Notes: generated by a model from the letters alone, not told the origin. 64,000 bases of DNA from Nonomuraea cypriaca (GCF_015645445.1 NZ_JADOGI010000033.1:1-64000), one strand, 5' to 3'; counted from the stretch's first letter, positions 24,426 to 33,281 are shown. A program made the numbers and translations.

Positions 24426-25264
24426 CAGCGGGCCTCCCCCAGCTCGATCGGCACGCCCACGAGCGAGCCGTATTCGGTCCACGAACCGTCGTAGTTCTTC
24501 ACATTGGCCTGGCCGAGCAGCTCGTGCAGCACGAACCAGGTGTGCGCGGAGCGCTCGCCGATGCGGCAGTAGGCGATGGTGTCCTTGCCGAAGTCGACTC
24601 CGGCCTCGCCGTAGAGCGTCCGCAGGTCGTCGTCGGTCTTGAACGTGCCGTCGTCGTTGGCCGCCTTGGACCACGGGATGTTGCGCGCGGTGGGCACGTG
24701 GCCACCGCGCTGCGCCTGCTCCTGCGGCAGGTGGGCGGGTGCGAGCAGCTTGCCGGTGAACTCGTCGGGCGAGCGCACGTCGACCAGGTTGAGCTTGCCG
24801 ATCGCGCCGACCACGTCGTCGCGGAAGGCGCGGATCGCGGCGTCCTGCTCCTGGGCGGCGTACTGAGTCCTGGGCCGCTGGGGCACGTCGCGCACCAGCT
24901 CACGCGAGTCGAGCTCCCACTTCTTGCGTCCGCCGTCGAGCAGCTTGACGTCACCGTGGCCGTAGAGCTTGAAGTACCAGTAGGCGTACGCGGCGAACCA
25001 GTTGTTGTTGCCCCCGTAGAGCACGACCGTGTCGTCGTTGGAGATGCCGCGGTCGGACAGCAGGGCCTCGAAACCGGTCTTGTCCACGAAGTCGCGGCGA
25101 ACCGGGTCCTGCAGGTCCTCCCGCCAGTCGACCTTCACGGCGCCACGGATGTGGCCTTTGTCGTAGGCGCTGACGTCCTCGTCGACCTCGACGAGTACGA
25201 CGCCAGGGGTGTCGAGGTTGGCCTCGACCCAGTCGGCGTCCACCAGGGCGGCGGAGCGGCTCAT
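24425..25264 (-). CDS. sseA: Thiosulfate sulfurtransferase (tandem rhodanese)
   Basis: 279 residues with two rhodanese domains. The N-terminal one has no catalytic cysteine (VLYGGNNNWFAAYAYWYF); the C-terminal one carries CRIGERSAHTW with the active-site Cys. LVEVDEDVSAYDKGHIRGAV and VDVRSPDEFTGK are typical. It should transfer sulfane sulfur from thiosulfate or similar donors. It overlaps the DUF4395 gene by 4 bp upstream and DUF1416 by 1 bp downstream, forming a three-gene operon. Confidence 0.92.
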   Translation of the reverse strand: MSRSAALVDADWVEANLDTPGVVLVEVDEDVSAYDKGHIRGAVKVDWREDLQDPVRRDFVDKTGFEALLSDRGISNDDTVVLYGGNNNWFAAYAYWYFKLYGHGDVKLLDGGRKKWELDSRELVRDVPQRPRTQYAAQEQDAAIRAFRDDVVGAIGKLNLVDVRSPDEFTGKLLAPAHLPQEQAQRGGHVPTARNIPWSKAANDDGTFKTDDDLRTLYGEAGVDFGKDTIAYCRIGERSAHTWFVLHELLGQANVKNYDGSWTEYGSLVGVPIELGEAR

Positions 25265-25695
25265 TGGGAAACCTCCATTTTGGCAGCGGGCAGTAGTCGG
25301 CGAACAAGCAGGTACGTTTCGCAGCCAAGGCAGAATCCGAAGGCTGCGTTGAGGAAGGCGGCGAGGAGAGCCGCGGCCGTGGCCACGAGGGCCAGCGGCG
25401 TGATCCCGGCGACGTATCCGGCCAGGCCCGCGACCGCGAAGGCCAGCCCCACCCCCTGCGCGAAGCGCGGCGGGCGGGCGTCCTCGGTCTCCTTCGGCGC
25501 GCTCCTGACGAGCGTCTTGAAGAGCGTCAGGAGCGCCTTGAAGAGCATCGTGTACGGCGAGCGCCACGCTGCCCCGAGCGCGAAGACCACCGCCTGGCCG
25601 GCGAGCAGCCAAGCGCTCCCCGTCACCAGGACGAGGACGAGAACCAGGGTAGTGATCGCCGCGCCGAAGCGCAGAGCTCTAGGGTCGGCACGCAT
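25261..25695 (-). CDS. DUF4395 membrane protein
   Basis: 144 residues with four membrane helices (for example AAITTLVLVLVLVTGSAWLL and LVATAAALLAAFLNAAFGF) and the family motif GFCLGCETYLL near the C-terminus, whose two cysteines may be redox-active. Such proteins occur with sulfurtransferases and thioredoxins in actinobacteria. It overlaps the sulfurtransferase start by 4 bp. A ribosome site TTCAGGAG sits about 10 bp before the ATG. Confidence 0.88.
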   Translation of the reverse strand: MRADPRALRFGAAITTLVLVLVLVTGSAWLLAGQAVVFALGAAWRSPYTMLFKALLTLFKTLVRSAPKETEDARPPRFAQGVGLAFAVAGLAGYVAGITPLALVATAAALLAAFLNAAFGFCLGCETYLLVRRLLPAAKMEVSQ

Positions 25696-25754
25696 CGTGG
25701 GATGCTCCTGAAGGGGTCGATTGGGGCGGACCGGAAATGTCCGCTGGATCGTCC

Positions 25755-25838
25755 TCAGGCAGCGCGACAGAGCGCAGTGGCCACGCGGCAGAAATCAACC
25801 GCGCGCCGCTTCGTGAGCAGCTCCGTCGATGGGTCCAT
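25755..25838 (-). CDS. Cys-containing leader peptide of the sulfur operon
   Basis: 27 codons ending LTKRRAVDFCRVATALCR plus two alanines. The LTxRRAVDxCRVAxxLCR pattern is that of actinobacterial sulfur-gene leader peptides, with cysteines at 17 and 24. It lies 60 bp upstream of the DUF4395 start. The predicted promoter places the transcription start at or next to the ATG, so the peptide is probably translated from a leaderless mRNA. By analogy with cysteine-responsive leaders, ribosome stalling at Cys codons could tune operon expression; a GCGGAC/GTCCGC hairpin follows the stop. Confidence 0.8.
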   Translation of the reverse strand: MDPSTELLTKRRAVDFCRVATALCRAA

Positions 25839-25845
25839 GGCGAAG

Positions 25846-25874
25846 ACACTACTCTGCGTCTCGTCATCTGTCAC
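25846..25874 (-). promoter_or_regulatory. Promoter of the leader peptide and sulfur operon
   Basis: On the minus strand GTGACA (25874-25869) and TAGTGT (25851-25846) are 17 bp apart. The expected start is at 25838-25840, coinciding with the leader ATG. The -35 box overlaps the end of the thioredoxin gene. Confidence 0.6.
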
Positions 25875-26335
25875 ATCTCGTCCGGTTGCTGAGACACGTT
25901 TCGGGACCACCCGGATGCCGGTCCTGACGCGGGCACGACCGCGGCCAGCGCAGCAAGTACGTCGGCCTTGCGGGGCTGCCCGGTGGCCTTCTTCGTGACG
26001 TTACCCTCGGGATCCAGCACGAGAACCGTGGGCGTCCTGGTGACGTCCAGCCGCCGCACCAGGTCGAGCCGGGACTCGGCGTCGACCTCGACATGACGAA
26101 CCCCTGGCACCAGCGCGCTCACGTCGGCGAGGATCCGCCTGGTCGCCCGGCACGGCTGGCAGAACGCGGTCGAGAACTGCACCAGCGTCGCCCGCTCCCC
26201 CAGCCCGGCGCCGAGGTCCGACTCGGACAGCCGGTCGCCGGAGTTCTCGCGCACCCGTCCGTCGCGGCGCAGGTGTACCACCCCGATCAAAGTGCCCAGC
26301 GCCAGCGTGGCCAGCGCGACCCACAGACCCGTCAT
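25871..26335 (-). CDS. Membrane-anchored thioredoxin-like protein
   Basis: 154 residues from ATG 26335 (a TTG at 26347 is an alternative). One N-terminal membrane helix (LWVALATLALGTLIGVVHL) is followed by a thioredoxin fold with active site FSTAFCQPCRATRR and the cis-Pro strand RTPTVLVLDPEG. It is probably an extracytoplasmic disulfide or sulfenate reductase. The gene lies directly upstream of the sulfur operon, whose promoter is partly inside its 3' end, consistent with a shared redox theme. Confidence 0.82.
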   Translation of the reverse strand: MTGLWVALATLALGTLIGVVHLRRDGRVRENSGDRLSESDLGAGLGERATLVQFSTAFCQPCRATRRILADVSALVPGVRHVEVDAESRLDLVRRLDVTRTPTVLVLDPEGNVTKKATGQPRKADVLAALAAVVPASGPASGWSRNVSQQPDEM

Positions 26336-26416
26336 CCCTTGGTCCAACCGCGCGGACCCGCGATTACTTCCCGTCCGGCCATCCGGTACGCGGGCGCCGT
26401 CACTTCCTCCCAGGAC

Positions 26417-27208
26417 TCACTTCCGTACCGGGATGTCGACGAGGACCTTGCCCGTCTCGTCGACGAGCTCGAACCTGGCGATCTCCGTCATGCTCAACGT
26501 CGTCCTCCGGGTGAACGTGGCGTCGTCCTGGTAGACGTCGCGACTGAGCACCCAGGTCCCGGTGGGCACGCGCCGCCCGTCCACGTCGATCACGACGATG
26601 CCGCAGGTCGTGCCGACCGGCACGCCGGTGACGTGGACGCGCAGCTCGGTGCCGCCGTCGCCGGGCGTGACCGACACGGTGGCGCGGTAGTCCTCGGCCT
26701 TGTTCTCGCCGGGGAACTCGCGGTCTTCCACCGCCCGCTGCGGCTTGGCGGACTTGCTCACGGGCGGCTTGCCCTGGCCGTCGTCCATTTTGATGCTGGC
26801 TTCCTGGTCGGACTCCTGGGCAGGCGCCCGGTCGGCGGCCGACCGTGGGGCCTGCGCCGAGGACGCCGCCTCCTGACCGCCGGTCTGCGCGACCGTCGTC
26901 CAGACCGTGCCGCCCACGGCCAGCACCGCGACGGACGCCGCCACGGCCAGCAGCATCCGGCCGCGCCTGGTCCGCTTGACGCGGGCGTTCAGCAGCCGGT
27001 CGAGGACCTGGCGCGGCGGGCTGGTCACCAGCTCGACGTCTCGCTCCGACACCTTCCCCAGGAACGCGGCCACCCCCTCCAGCTCGACCAGCTCGGCGCC
27101 GCACGCCTCGCACGTCGCCAGATGCGTGTCGACCTCCAGCGCCTCGTCGGGTTCCAGCGCGCCCAGAGCCTGCGCGCCCAGGGCCAGGCGTACCTCCTCG
27201 CACGTCAT
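26417..27208 (-). CDS. Zinc-finger anti-sigma factor with ectodomain
   Basis: 263 residues. The N-terminal ZAS motif HLATCEACGAEL (HxxxCxxC, with preceding EEVRLALGAQALGAL) binds the partner sigma. A membrane helix (MLLAVAASVAVLAVGGTVW) lies near residue 97, then an acidic linker and a beta-rich ectodomain (ATVSVTPGDGGTELRVHVTG). The organisation is that of RskA/RslA-type regulators controlled by outside signals. The start overlaps the sigma stop (TGATG). Confidence 0.88.
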   Translation of the reverse strand: MTCEEVRLALGAQALGALEPDEALEVDTHLATCEACGAELVELEGVAAFLGKVSERDVELVTSPPRQVLDRLLNARVKRTRRGRMLLAVAASVAVLAVGGTVWTTVAQTGGQEAASSAQAPRSAADRAPAQESDQEASIKMDDGQGKPPVSKSAKPQRAVEDREFPGENKAEDYRATVSVTPGDGGTELRVHVTGVPVGTTCGIVVIDVDGRRVPTGTWVLSRDVYQDDATFTRRTTLSMTEIARFELVDETGKVLVDIPVRK

Positions 27209-27720
27209 CACGGTGCCAACCCCCGCTCCTCGAGGGCCAGCTTGAGCGCCCGCAACGCGTAGTAGGTACGTGACTTGACCGTGCCCGGCGGTATGCCCAG
27301 CGTCGCCGACGCCTCCTTCACCGATCGCCCCCGGTAGTAGACCTCCAACAGCACCTCGCGGTGCTCCGGCCGCAGCGCGGCCAGCGCCTCGGCCACCGCC
27401 CACGACTCGACCGCGCGCTCCAGCTCGTCCTCGGCCGGCAGGACCGCCAGCGCGTCGTCGCTGGTCTCCGGTGGCCTGGACTTCTTCGCACGATGCTGGT
27501 CGAAGACGAGGTTGCGGGCCACCGTGAACAGCCACGCGCGGATCGGCCGGTCGGAGAGCGCCTCGGGATGCCGCCAGGCCCGCAACAGCGTCTCCTGCAC
27601 GACATCCTCCGCCCGTCCCGAGTCACCGGTCAGTCGCAGCACGTATCCGTAGAGTGGCCCCGCGTGCTCGTCGAAGAGGGTTCTCACGAGTTCCTCGTCG
27701 GCGGTGCCCGCTGCGCTCAC
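27208..27720 (-). CDS. ECF sigma factor paired with the zinc-finger anti-sigma
   Basis: 170 residues if translated from GTG 27720; the frame is open to 27816, but a longer product would overlap the DUF2993 gene and has no supporting homology. Region 2 is visible in LFDEHAGPLYGYVLRLTG, DVVQETLLRAWRHP and RAWLFTVARNLVFDQHR; region 4 in ALAALRPEHREVLLEVYY and LGIPPGTVKSRTYYALRAL. It resembles SigK/SigL-type ECF factors with ZAS anti-sigmas. Target promoters are unknown. Confidence 0.85.
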   Translation of the reverse strand: MSAAGTADEELVRTLFDEHAGPLYGYVLRLTGDSGRAEDVVQETLLRAWRHPEALSDRPIRAWLFTVARNLVFDQHRAKKSRPPETSDDALAVLPAEDELERAVESWAVAEALAALRPEHREVLLEVYYRGRSVKEASATLGIPPGTVKSRTYYALRALKLALEERGLAP

Positions 27721-27757
27721 CCCCTCATCACGTACGACCGGGCGGGCCGGTTCAATC

Positions 27758-28423
27758 TCATCCACGAATCGGCACGTCAGACGCTTCGGCCGAGAACTCC
27801 AATCCTTCGGCCACACTCTTGACCCGGGTCACCTTCACGTCGAAGGGCAGCCCGCCCTTGAACGGGATCGTGTAGGAGGCGAACTGCGCGAGTTGGTCGG
27901 GCACGCCCTCGATCTTCTCGGCCTGGAGCCTGATGCCCCCGTCGGCCACCTCGACCCGTAGCTCGGCGTTGAACTCCACCTTGTTCGCCCCCACCATCAC
28001 CTCACCGGACGCGGTCAGCCGCTGCCCGTTGCCGCCGATCTTGACGCCGCGCGGGGCGAACTTGTCGATGGTGGCCCTGGTCAGGGTGCCGCTCACGGTC
28101 ACGCGCCCGGCCTCGACGTTGGGTCTGTTCTGGAGTACGTCCGCCAGCGGCGCGGTGACGTCATAGGCGGCGCCCCGGAGGTTCTCGACCGGTACGCCGC
28201 CGTAGGTCAGCGTGCCGAGATCGAAGCGTACCTCTGGATATCTCCCTGAAACGGCCTGCGTGAGAAAGGGGATGCCCTCGATCGTCACCGTCGGCGTGCC
28301 TGAGAGGTCGGACGCGGCCGCGATCCTGTTCGCCAGGTCGCGCTCCACGCCCGCCGCGGCGACCCGGTCGACGGCGACGAGGAGAACGACCAGCACGATC
28401 AGGAAAACGATCAGTTTGCGCAT
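27758..28423 (-). CDS. DUF2993 (LmeA-like) phospholipid-binding protein
   Basis: 221 residues with an N-terminal hydrophobic helix (LIVFLIVLVVLLVAVDRVA) that is a signal anchor or uncleaved signal. The family pattern (IEGIPFLTQAVSGRYPEVRF, YDVTAPLADVLQ, ASYTIPFKGGLPFDVKVTRV) matches DUF2993/LmeA, which in mycobacteria binds phosphoinositides and supports lipomannan elongation in the periplasm. Its exact ligand here is unknown. The sigma gene follows on the same strand. Confidence 0.85.
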   Translation of the reverse strand: MRKLIVFLIVLVVLLVAVDRVAAAGVERDLANRIAAASDLSGTPTVTIEGIPFLTQAVSGRYPEVRFDLGTLTYGGVPVENLRGAAYDVTAPLADVLQNRPNVEAGRVTVSGTLTRATIDKFAPRGVKIGGNGQRLTASGEVMVGANKVEFNAELRVEVADGGIRLQAEKIEGVPDQLAQFASYTIPFKGGLPFDVKVTRVKSVAEGLEFSAEASDVPIRG

Positions 28424-28493
28424 GTGGCTCCCTGTCTGTACGGGGGCAAGAGCCTATCGATCGGGAAGACTCCTTCCCCGGTAAAGCGGCCGA

Positions 28494-28745
28494 TCACCCA
28501 CCGGCGAACGGCGGCAGCACCTCCACGGTCGCGCCGTCGCCGAGAATGACCTCGTCATGCGGCCGCCTGCCGACCGGCGAACCGTCCACGAGGAACGACG
28601 AACGGCTCACCACCCGGGCCAGCTCGGCCCTGTTTTGTGTGATTTTCGTCATGAGTTCGCCAAGGGTGACCGCTTCGAAGGATTCCTCCGCCACTCCGGC
28701 CGCCTCCTTGGCCGCGGCCCAATAACGCACTTTTCCCGTGGCCAT
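28494..28745 (-). CDS. MoaD/ThiS-family sulfur-carrier-like protein
   Basis: 83 residues with a ubiquitin-like fold (KVRYWAAAKEAAGVAEESF, ATVEVLPPFAGG) and the C-terminal Gly-Gly required for adenylation and thiocarboxylate formation. MoaD proteins deliver sulfur to molybdopterin; ThiS or CysO relatives serve thiamine or cysteine synthesis. No other cofactor gene is adjacent, so the pathway is unclear. It is divergent from glnR. Confidence 0.82.
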   Translation of the reverse strand: MATGKVRYWAAAKEAAGVAEESFEAVTLGELMTKITQNRAELARVVSRSSFLVDGSPVGRRPHDEVILGDGATVEVLPPFAGG

Positions 28746-28920
28746 GCGTACCTCACAATCGTTTCTGATCCATTGTGCGTCTTCCTTAACGAGGTTGTTT
28801 CAGGAGACGCGCTGTTCATCTGGCGGACGCGTAATGGACGCGACTGACTCGTGGGATATCCTCACCTACAGGACCTGGGCGACGTAGCCTCCGGGTCCTT
28901 GCGTGTTTGAGGAGGCCGTA

Positions 28921-29613
28921 ATGAGCAACCTGCTCCTGCTGACCAACGCCCTCGAGCCGTCCGCCGAGGTGCTTCCGGCGCTGGGACTGCTGCTCCACTC
29001 GGTCCGGGTGTCGCCGGCCGAGGCGGCCGCGCTCATCGACACGCCCCCGGCCGACGCCGTCCTCGTCGACGCGCGCAAGGAGCTCGTGCAGGCCAAGAGC
29101 CTGTGCCGGCTCATCCGCACCACCGGGATCGACTGCCCGCTGCTGGTGATCGTGACCGAGGGCGGGCTCGCCGCCATGACCGCCGAGTGGGGCGCCGACG
29201 ACGTGCTGCTCGACAGCGCCGGTCCGGCCGAGGTCGAGGCGCGCCTGCGCATGGCGACGGGCCGGATCTCGCAGGCCGCCGAGGAGGACGCGCCCGACGA
29301 GATCCGCAGCGGCGACCTGTCGATCGACGAGGCCACCTACACCGCCAGACTGCGCGGGCGGGTGCTGGACCTGACGTTCAAGGAGTTCGAGCTGCTCAAA
29401 TACCTCGCGCAGCACCCCGGCAGGGTCTTCACCCGCGCCCAGCTGCTGCAGGAGGTCTGGGGCTACGACTACTTCGGCGGCACCAGGACGGTCGACGTCC
29501 ACGTGCGGCGCCTGCGCGCCAAGCTCGGCACCGAGTACGAGTCGCTCATCGGCACGGTCCGCAACGTCGGCTACCGCTTCGTCCCCGACCGCGCGGAGAC
29601 CGCCAACGTCTGA
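28921..29613 (+). CDS. glnR: Nitrogen regulator GlnR
   Basis: 230 residues that read as an orthologue of Streptomyces Gln[21 protein letters not shown] at the N-terminus, Asp50 in the receiver domain, and an OmpR-type winged helix ([40 protein letters not shown]). GlnR is an orphan regulator that controls nitrogen uptake and assimilation genes and is not known to need phosphorylation of Asp50. GAGGAGG lies about 8 bp before the ATG. An inverted pair AGGACC/GGTCCT sits in the leader. Confidence 0.93.
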   Translation: MSNLLLLTNALEPSAEVLPALGLLLHSVRVSPAEAAALIDTPPADAVLVDARKELVQAKSLCRLIRTTGIDCPLLVIVTEGGLAAMTAEWGADDVLLDSAGPAEVEARLRMATGRISQAAEEDAPDEIRSGDLSIDEATYTARLRGRVLDLTFKEFELLKYLAQHPGRVFTRAQLLQEVWGYDYFGGTRTVDVHVRRLRAKLGTEYESLIGTVRNVGYRFVPDRAETANV

Positions 29614-29655
29614 TCCCCCGATTGACAGGTGGCTGCCCGCTGACGTCCACTGTTG

Positions 29656-29690
29656 TGACAGGTCGTCGTTGAAGGGTTCAGGACCTGTCA
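29656..29690. promoter_or_regulatory. Long-spaced inverted repeat before the CRP-NB-ARC gene
   Basis: TGACAGGTC (29656-29664) and GACCTGTCA (29682-29690) are perfect 9-bp arms 17 bp apart. Another direct copy of TTGACAGGT lies at 29623-29631. Either a dimeric regulator binding site or a hairpin; autoregulation by the following CRP-like protein is possible. Confidence 0.5.
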
Positions 29691-29730
29691 TAGCGAGGAC
29701 ACCGCCGTCCCGGGATTGGGTGGTGTCGGG

Positions 29731-32700
29731 ATGGGTCTGTTCGGGTCGCTGGTGGACGAGGGCGCCCGGCCGCGTGTCTTCCGCCGCAACGAGACCTTGT
29801 GCTCGCCGTTGCGGCCAGCCAACCGGGTTTACCTGATCGACGACGGCTACGCCCGCGAATACACCCCGGCCGGGGAGCGCGAGGCCATCCACGACCTGCG
29901 CGGCGACGGCGATCTCGTCGGCGAGCTGGCCTTCTGGAACGCGGGCGAGCGGGTCAAGGTCGACGCACTGACCGAGGTGCGGGCCTGGCCCATCGACATG
30001 CGGCGGCTGCGCGAGCACGCCTCCTCCAGCCCCGCCGTGGCGACCGCGCTGGTGCAGGAGCTGTTCGCGCGGAACGTGGCCGCCCGCAGGCACGAGGCGC
30101 TGGCCCGTGCCCCCGTCGCGGCCCGGCTGGCCGTGTGGCTGCTGCACCTGGACGAGCGCTACGGGCTGGCCTCGGAGTCCGCGCCGCCGCTGTCCATGGA
30201 GACGCTGGCCGACCTGGTGGGCAGCTCGCCCGACGTGGTGCAGCGCCAGCTCACGCGGTGGGTCCAGCGCGGCTGGCTGGTACGCCCCGGCTACCGTCGG
30301 CTGCGGATCGCGGACCCGCCCGCGCTGCGCACCGCCGCGGGGAGCTGGGAGCACCTGTCGGCGCCCTGGCAGGGGCGCGTGACGCCGTTCCTGACCCGTC
30401 CTGGCGCGCCGGACGAGGCGCGGCCGATCGGCGAGGTGCCCAAGCCCCGGCAACTGCCCGCCGACGTGCCTGACTTCACCGGCCGCCAGCAGAGCCTCGA
30501 CCTGCTCACCGCCTGGCTGGAACGGCCCCGGCGGACGAACACCATGGTCGTGCAGGGCCTGCCAGGGGTGGGCAAGACCGCGCTGGTGACGCATTGGGGG
30601 CACCTGCACGCCGACCGGTTCCCCGACGGGCAGATCGTGATCGACCTGCGCGGGCAGTCGCCCAGCCAGCCCGCGATGAGCCCCGCCGAGGCGCTCGGGC
30701 AGATCCTGCGCTCACTCGGCGTCGGCGAGCACATGCCCGCCTCCGACGAGGCCGAGCTGATGTTGCTCTACCGGACCAGGATCGCGGGGCGCCGGCTGCT
30801 GCTCATCCTGGACAACGCCGCCGACCCCGCGCAGGTGCGGGCGCTGCTGCCGGGCAGCAAGGACTGCGTGGTGCTGGTGACCAGCAGGACGCGGATGGGG
30901 CCGCTGCGGGCGACCGGGCACGCCGACCTCATGGACCTGCCGGTGCTCGACCCGGGCAACTCGGTGGCGCTGCTGGTGGCGGTGCTCGGTGCGGGCTCGC
31001 CGCGGGCCGCCGACCGGGACACGCTGGCCGAGCTGGCCCGGGTGTGCTCGTACCATCCGTTCGCGTTGCGGATCTCGGCGGCCAAGCTGGCCGAGAACCC
31101 CGGGCTGAGCGTGCAGTCGCGGGTACGGGAGTTGCGCAGGCCGGAGCGGCTGCTGATGGGCGATCCGGAGGAGGCGTTCCGGTCGGCGCTCGACCTGGCG
31201 TACGAGTCGCTGAGCCCGGGGCAGCGGCGGGCGTTCCGGCACGTCGGGCTGCTGCCGGGGCGGGACTTCACGCCGGAGGTACTGGCCGCGGCGCTCGGCG
31301 TGCCGGTGAACGAGGCCGTGGTCGCGATGCAGGGGCTGCACCGGGCGTACCTCGTCGAGCCGCTGCCCGGGTCGCGGTACCGGGTGCACGACCTGGTCAA
31401 GCGGCTGGCCAGGGAGCTGGGCAGGTACGCGGAGGCGGGCGTACGCGAGGCCAGGGTGCGCCTGCTCGACCACTACCTGACCGTCGCGACGGACCCCGGC
31501 ACGCCGCGCGAGTGGTTCGAGGCGGAGCGGCGCTCGCTGGTGTCGGCCGTGCGGCTGGCGGAGGAGAACGGCGCGTACGGGATGGCCTGCCGGCTCGCCG
31601 AGGCGGTGTTCGAGCCGTTCAGCAGGCTGCGCTACTACGAGAACAACCTGGAGGTCCAGCAGGCCGGGCTGACCTCGGCGATGCAGGTGGGCAACCGGCG
31701 GGCGATCGCGCTCATGCGCGGCCACCTGGGCAGGATCCACCGGGACATCGGGCCGTCCACGCTGGCGGCCAGGTTCATCGGCGAGGCGCTGGCCGACTTC
31801 ACCGCGCTCGGCGACCGCGTCGGGCGGGCCCGCGCGCTGAACGACCTGGCCGAGGTGCACGGCATCGCGGGCAACAGCGAGGAAGGGCTGAAGTGCGCGA
31901 GCGAGGCGCTCGACCTCTACAGGGAGATCGACGACCTGGCCGGGGTGGCGAGCTGCCTGCACACGCTGTCGCGGCTGCACCTGTCCCAGGAGCGGTACGA
32001 CCTGGCGCTGCACTACGCGGGCCAGGCGCTGGACGTACGCGAGGAGCTCGGCGACCGACGGGGCACCGCGCGGAGCCTGATCATCCTGGCCCGGGTGCAG
32101 CAGAACCTGGGCGAGCCGAACGCCGCCCTGTCCGAGGGTCTGGAGGCGTTGTCGATCTGCCACGAGCTGGGCGACGAGCACGCCGAGGCCGAGACGCTGC
32201 TGTGCCTTGCCGAGATCTACGACCTGCTGCGGCTGCAGCACGACGCGCGGCGCGACGCCGAGCGCGCCCTGGCCGGCTACACGGCGACCGGTGACCAGCA
32301 CGGCTGCGGGCGCGCCCTGTGCGCGCTCGGGCGGATCGCCCGCAACGGCTCACGGTACGACGAGGCGCTGGCGTTCTACGAGCAGGCGCTGACCGTGCAG
32401 GTCGAGCTGCACCACGAGCAGGGCAAGGCCGAGACGCTCGGCGACATCGGGCTGGTGCACTGGCGGCTGTCCGACTACCTGCGGGCCGACGACTACCTCA
32501 ACCAGGCGCTGACCATCAGCCGGGTGATCCACGACGAGCCGGTCGAGGCCCGCATGCTCAACCGGCTCGCGCGGGTGCGGCGGCGGCAGGGATTGCCACA
32601 GGTCGGTTTCGTGTACGCGCTGGAGGCCCTGGACATCGTGCAGGGCATGGGGAACCGGCGGGCGGAGGCGGACGTTCAGGAGACGCTGGCGTACACGTAT

Positions 32701-33177
32701 CTGTCGCTGAACCAGCACGAGCTGGCACTGCGGGCGGCTGAGGCGTCGCTGGCGTTCAGAGAGGAGCTGCGGGACAACCGCGCCAGCGCGCTGCTGTCGA
32801 TCGCGCAGGCGCTGCACCGGGCGGGCAAGGCGGCGGAGGCGCTGGAGCCGGCCAGGGAGACGGTCGAGCTGCAGAACGAGACCGGCACCAGGGACCGCTG
32901 GGCGGCGGCGCTGACGACGCTGGCCATGGTGCTGCTCGACCTGGACCTCGCCGAGGAGGCCCTGGTGTACGCGCGGCAGGCCAGGGACGTGCACCTGGAG
33001 TGCGGGACGCGGCGGGATCTCGGCTGCGCGCTGCGGGCGCTCGGGCTGGTCTCGGCCCGGCTCGGGCGTCGTGGCGCGGCGGCCCGTTATCTCGCGGAGG
33101 CCGTGCGGACGCTCGAAGAGGTCGGGGACGTGTTCGAGGTGCAGCGGGTGGCGGAGGAACTTCGGGAGTACGGATGA
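29731..33177 (+). CDS. CRP/FNR-like domain fused to NB-ARC and TPR repeats
   Basis: 1148 residues from ATG 29731 (TTG 29716 also possible). Residues 10-125 form a cyclic-nucleotide-binding-like domain (RVYLIDDGYAREYTPAGERE, GDGDLVGELAFWNAGERVKV). A CRP-type winged helix follows at about 128-195 (LSMETLADLVGSSPDVVQRQ, LTRWVQRGWLVRPGYRRLRI). NB-ARC NTPase: Walker A GLPGVGKT (276-283), Walker B RRLLLILDNA. From about residue 600 on, TPR helices fill the protein. This is a STAND regulator in which a CRP module replaces the usual SARP or LuxR DNA-binding domain. Ligand and targets are unknown. Confidence 0.85.
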   Translation: MGLFGSLVDEGARPRVFRRNETLCSPLRPANRVYLIDDGYAREYTPAGEREAIHDLRGDGDLVGELAFWNAGERVKVDALTEVRAWPIDMRRLREHASSSPAVATALVQELFARNVAARRHEALARAPVAARLAVWLLHLDERYGLASESAPPLSMETLADLVGSSPDVVQRQLTRWVQRGWLVRPGYRRLRIADPPALRTAAGSWEHLSAPWQGRVTPFLTRPGAPDEARPIGEVPKPRQLPADVPDFTGRQQSLDLLTAWLERPRRTNTMVVQGLPGVGKTALVTHWGHLHADRFPDGQIVIDLRGQSPSQPAMSPAEALGQILRSLGVGEHMPASDEAELMLLYRTRIAGRRLLLILDNAADPAQVRALLPGSKDCVVLVTSRTRMGPLRATGHADLMDLPVLDPGNSVALLVAVLGAGSPRAADRDTLAELARVCSYHPFALRISAAKLAENPGLSVQSRVRELRRPERLLMGDPEEAFRSALDLAYESLSPGQRRAFRHVGLLPGRDFTPEVLAAALGVPVNEAVVAMQGLHRAYLVEPLPGSRYRVHDLVKRLARELGRYAEAGVREARVRLLDHYLTVATDPGTPREWFEAERRSLVSAVRLAEENGAYGMACRLAEAVFEPFSRLRYYENNLEVQQAGLTSAMQVGNRRAIALMRGHLGRIHRDIGPSTLAARFIGEALADFTALGDRVGRARALNDLAEVHGIAGNSEEGLKCASEALDLYREIDDLAGVASCLHTLSRLHLSQERYDLALHYAGQALDVREELGDRRGTARSLIILARVQQNLGEPNAALSEGLEALSICHELGDEHAEAETLLCLAEIYDLLRLQHDARRDAERALAGYTATGDQHGCGRALCALGRIARNGSRYDEALAFYEQALTVQVELHHEQGKAETLGDIGLVHWRLSDYLRADDYLNQALTISRVIHDEPVEARMLNRLARVRRRQGLPQVGFVYALEALDIVQGMGNRRAEADVQETLAYTYLSLNQHELALRAAEASLAFREELRDNRASALLSIAQALHRAGKAAEALEPARETVELQNETGTRDRWAAALTTLAMVLLDLDLAEEALVYARQARDVHLECGTRRDLGCALRALGLVSARLGRRGAAARYLAEAVRTLEEVGDVFEVQRVAEELREYG

Positions 33178-33268
33178 AATGCCGCTAAAAGTCGTGAAAT
33201 CTCGGTTGTGAGGTCGCAGATCTTTTCCGGACTTTCTCCTTAGCTGGGTGCAGCCAGCCACACCACAT

Positions 33269-33279
33269 GGAGGTGATCC
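33269..33279 (+). promoter_or_regulatory. Full-length Shine-Dalgarno deciding a start
   Basis: GGAGGTGATCC is fully complementary to the 16S rRNA 3' end and sits 8 bp (from GGAGG) before ATG 33282. The earlier in-frame ATG at 33267 lies before this site, so 33282 is the better start. Confidence 0.75.
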
Positions 33280-33281
33280 GG

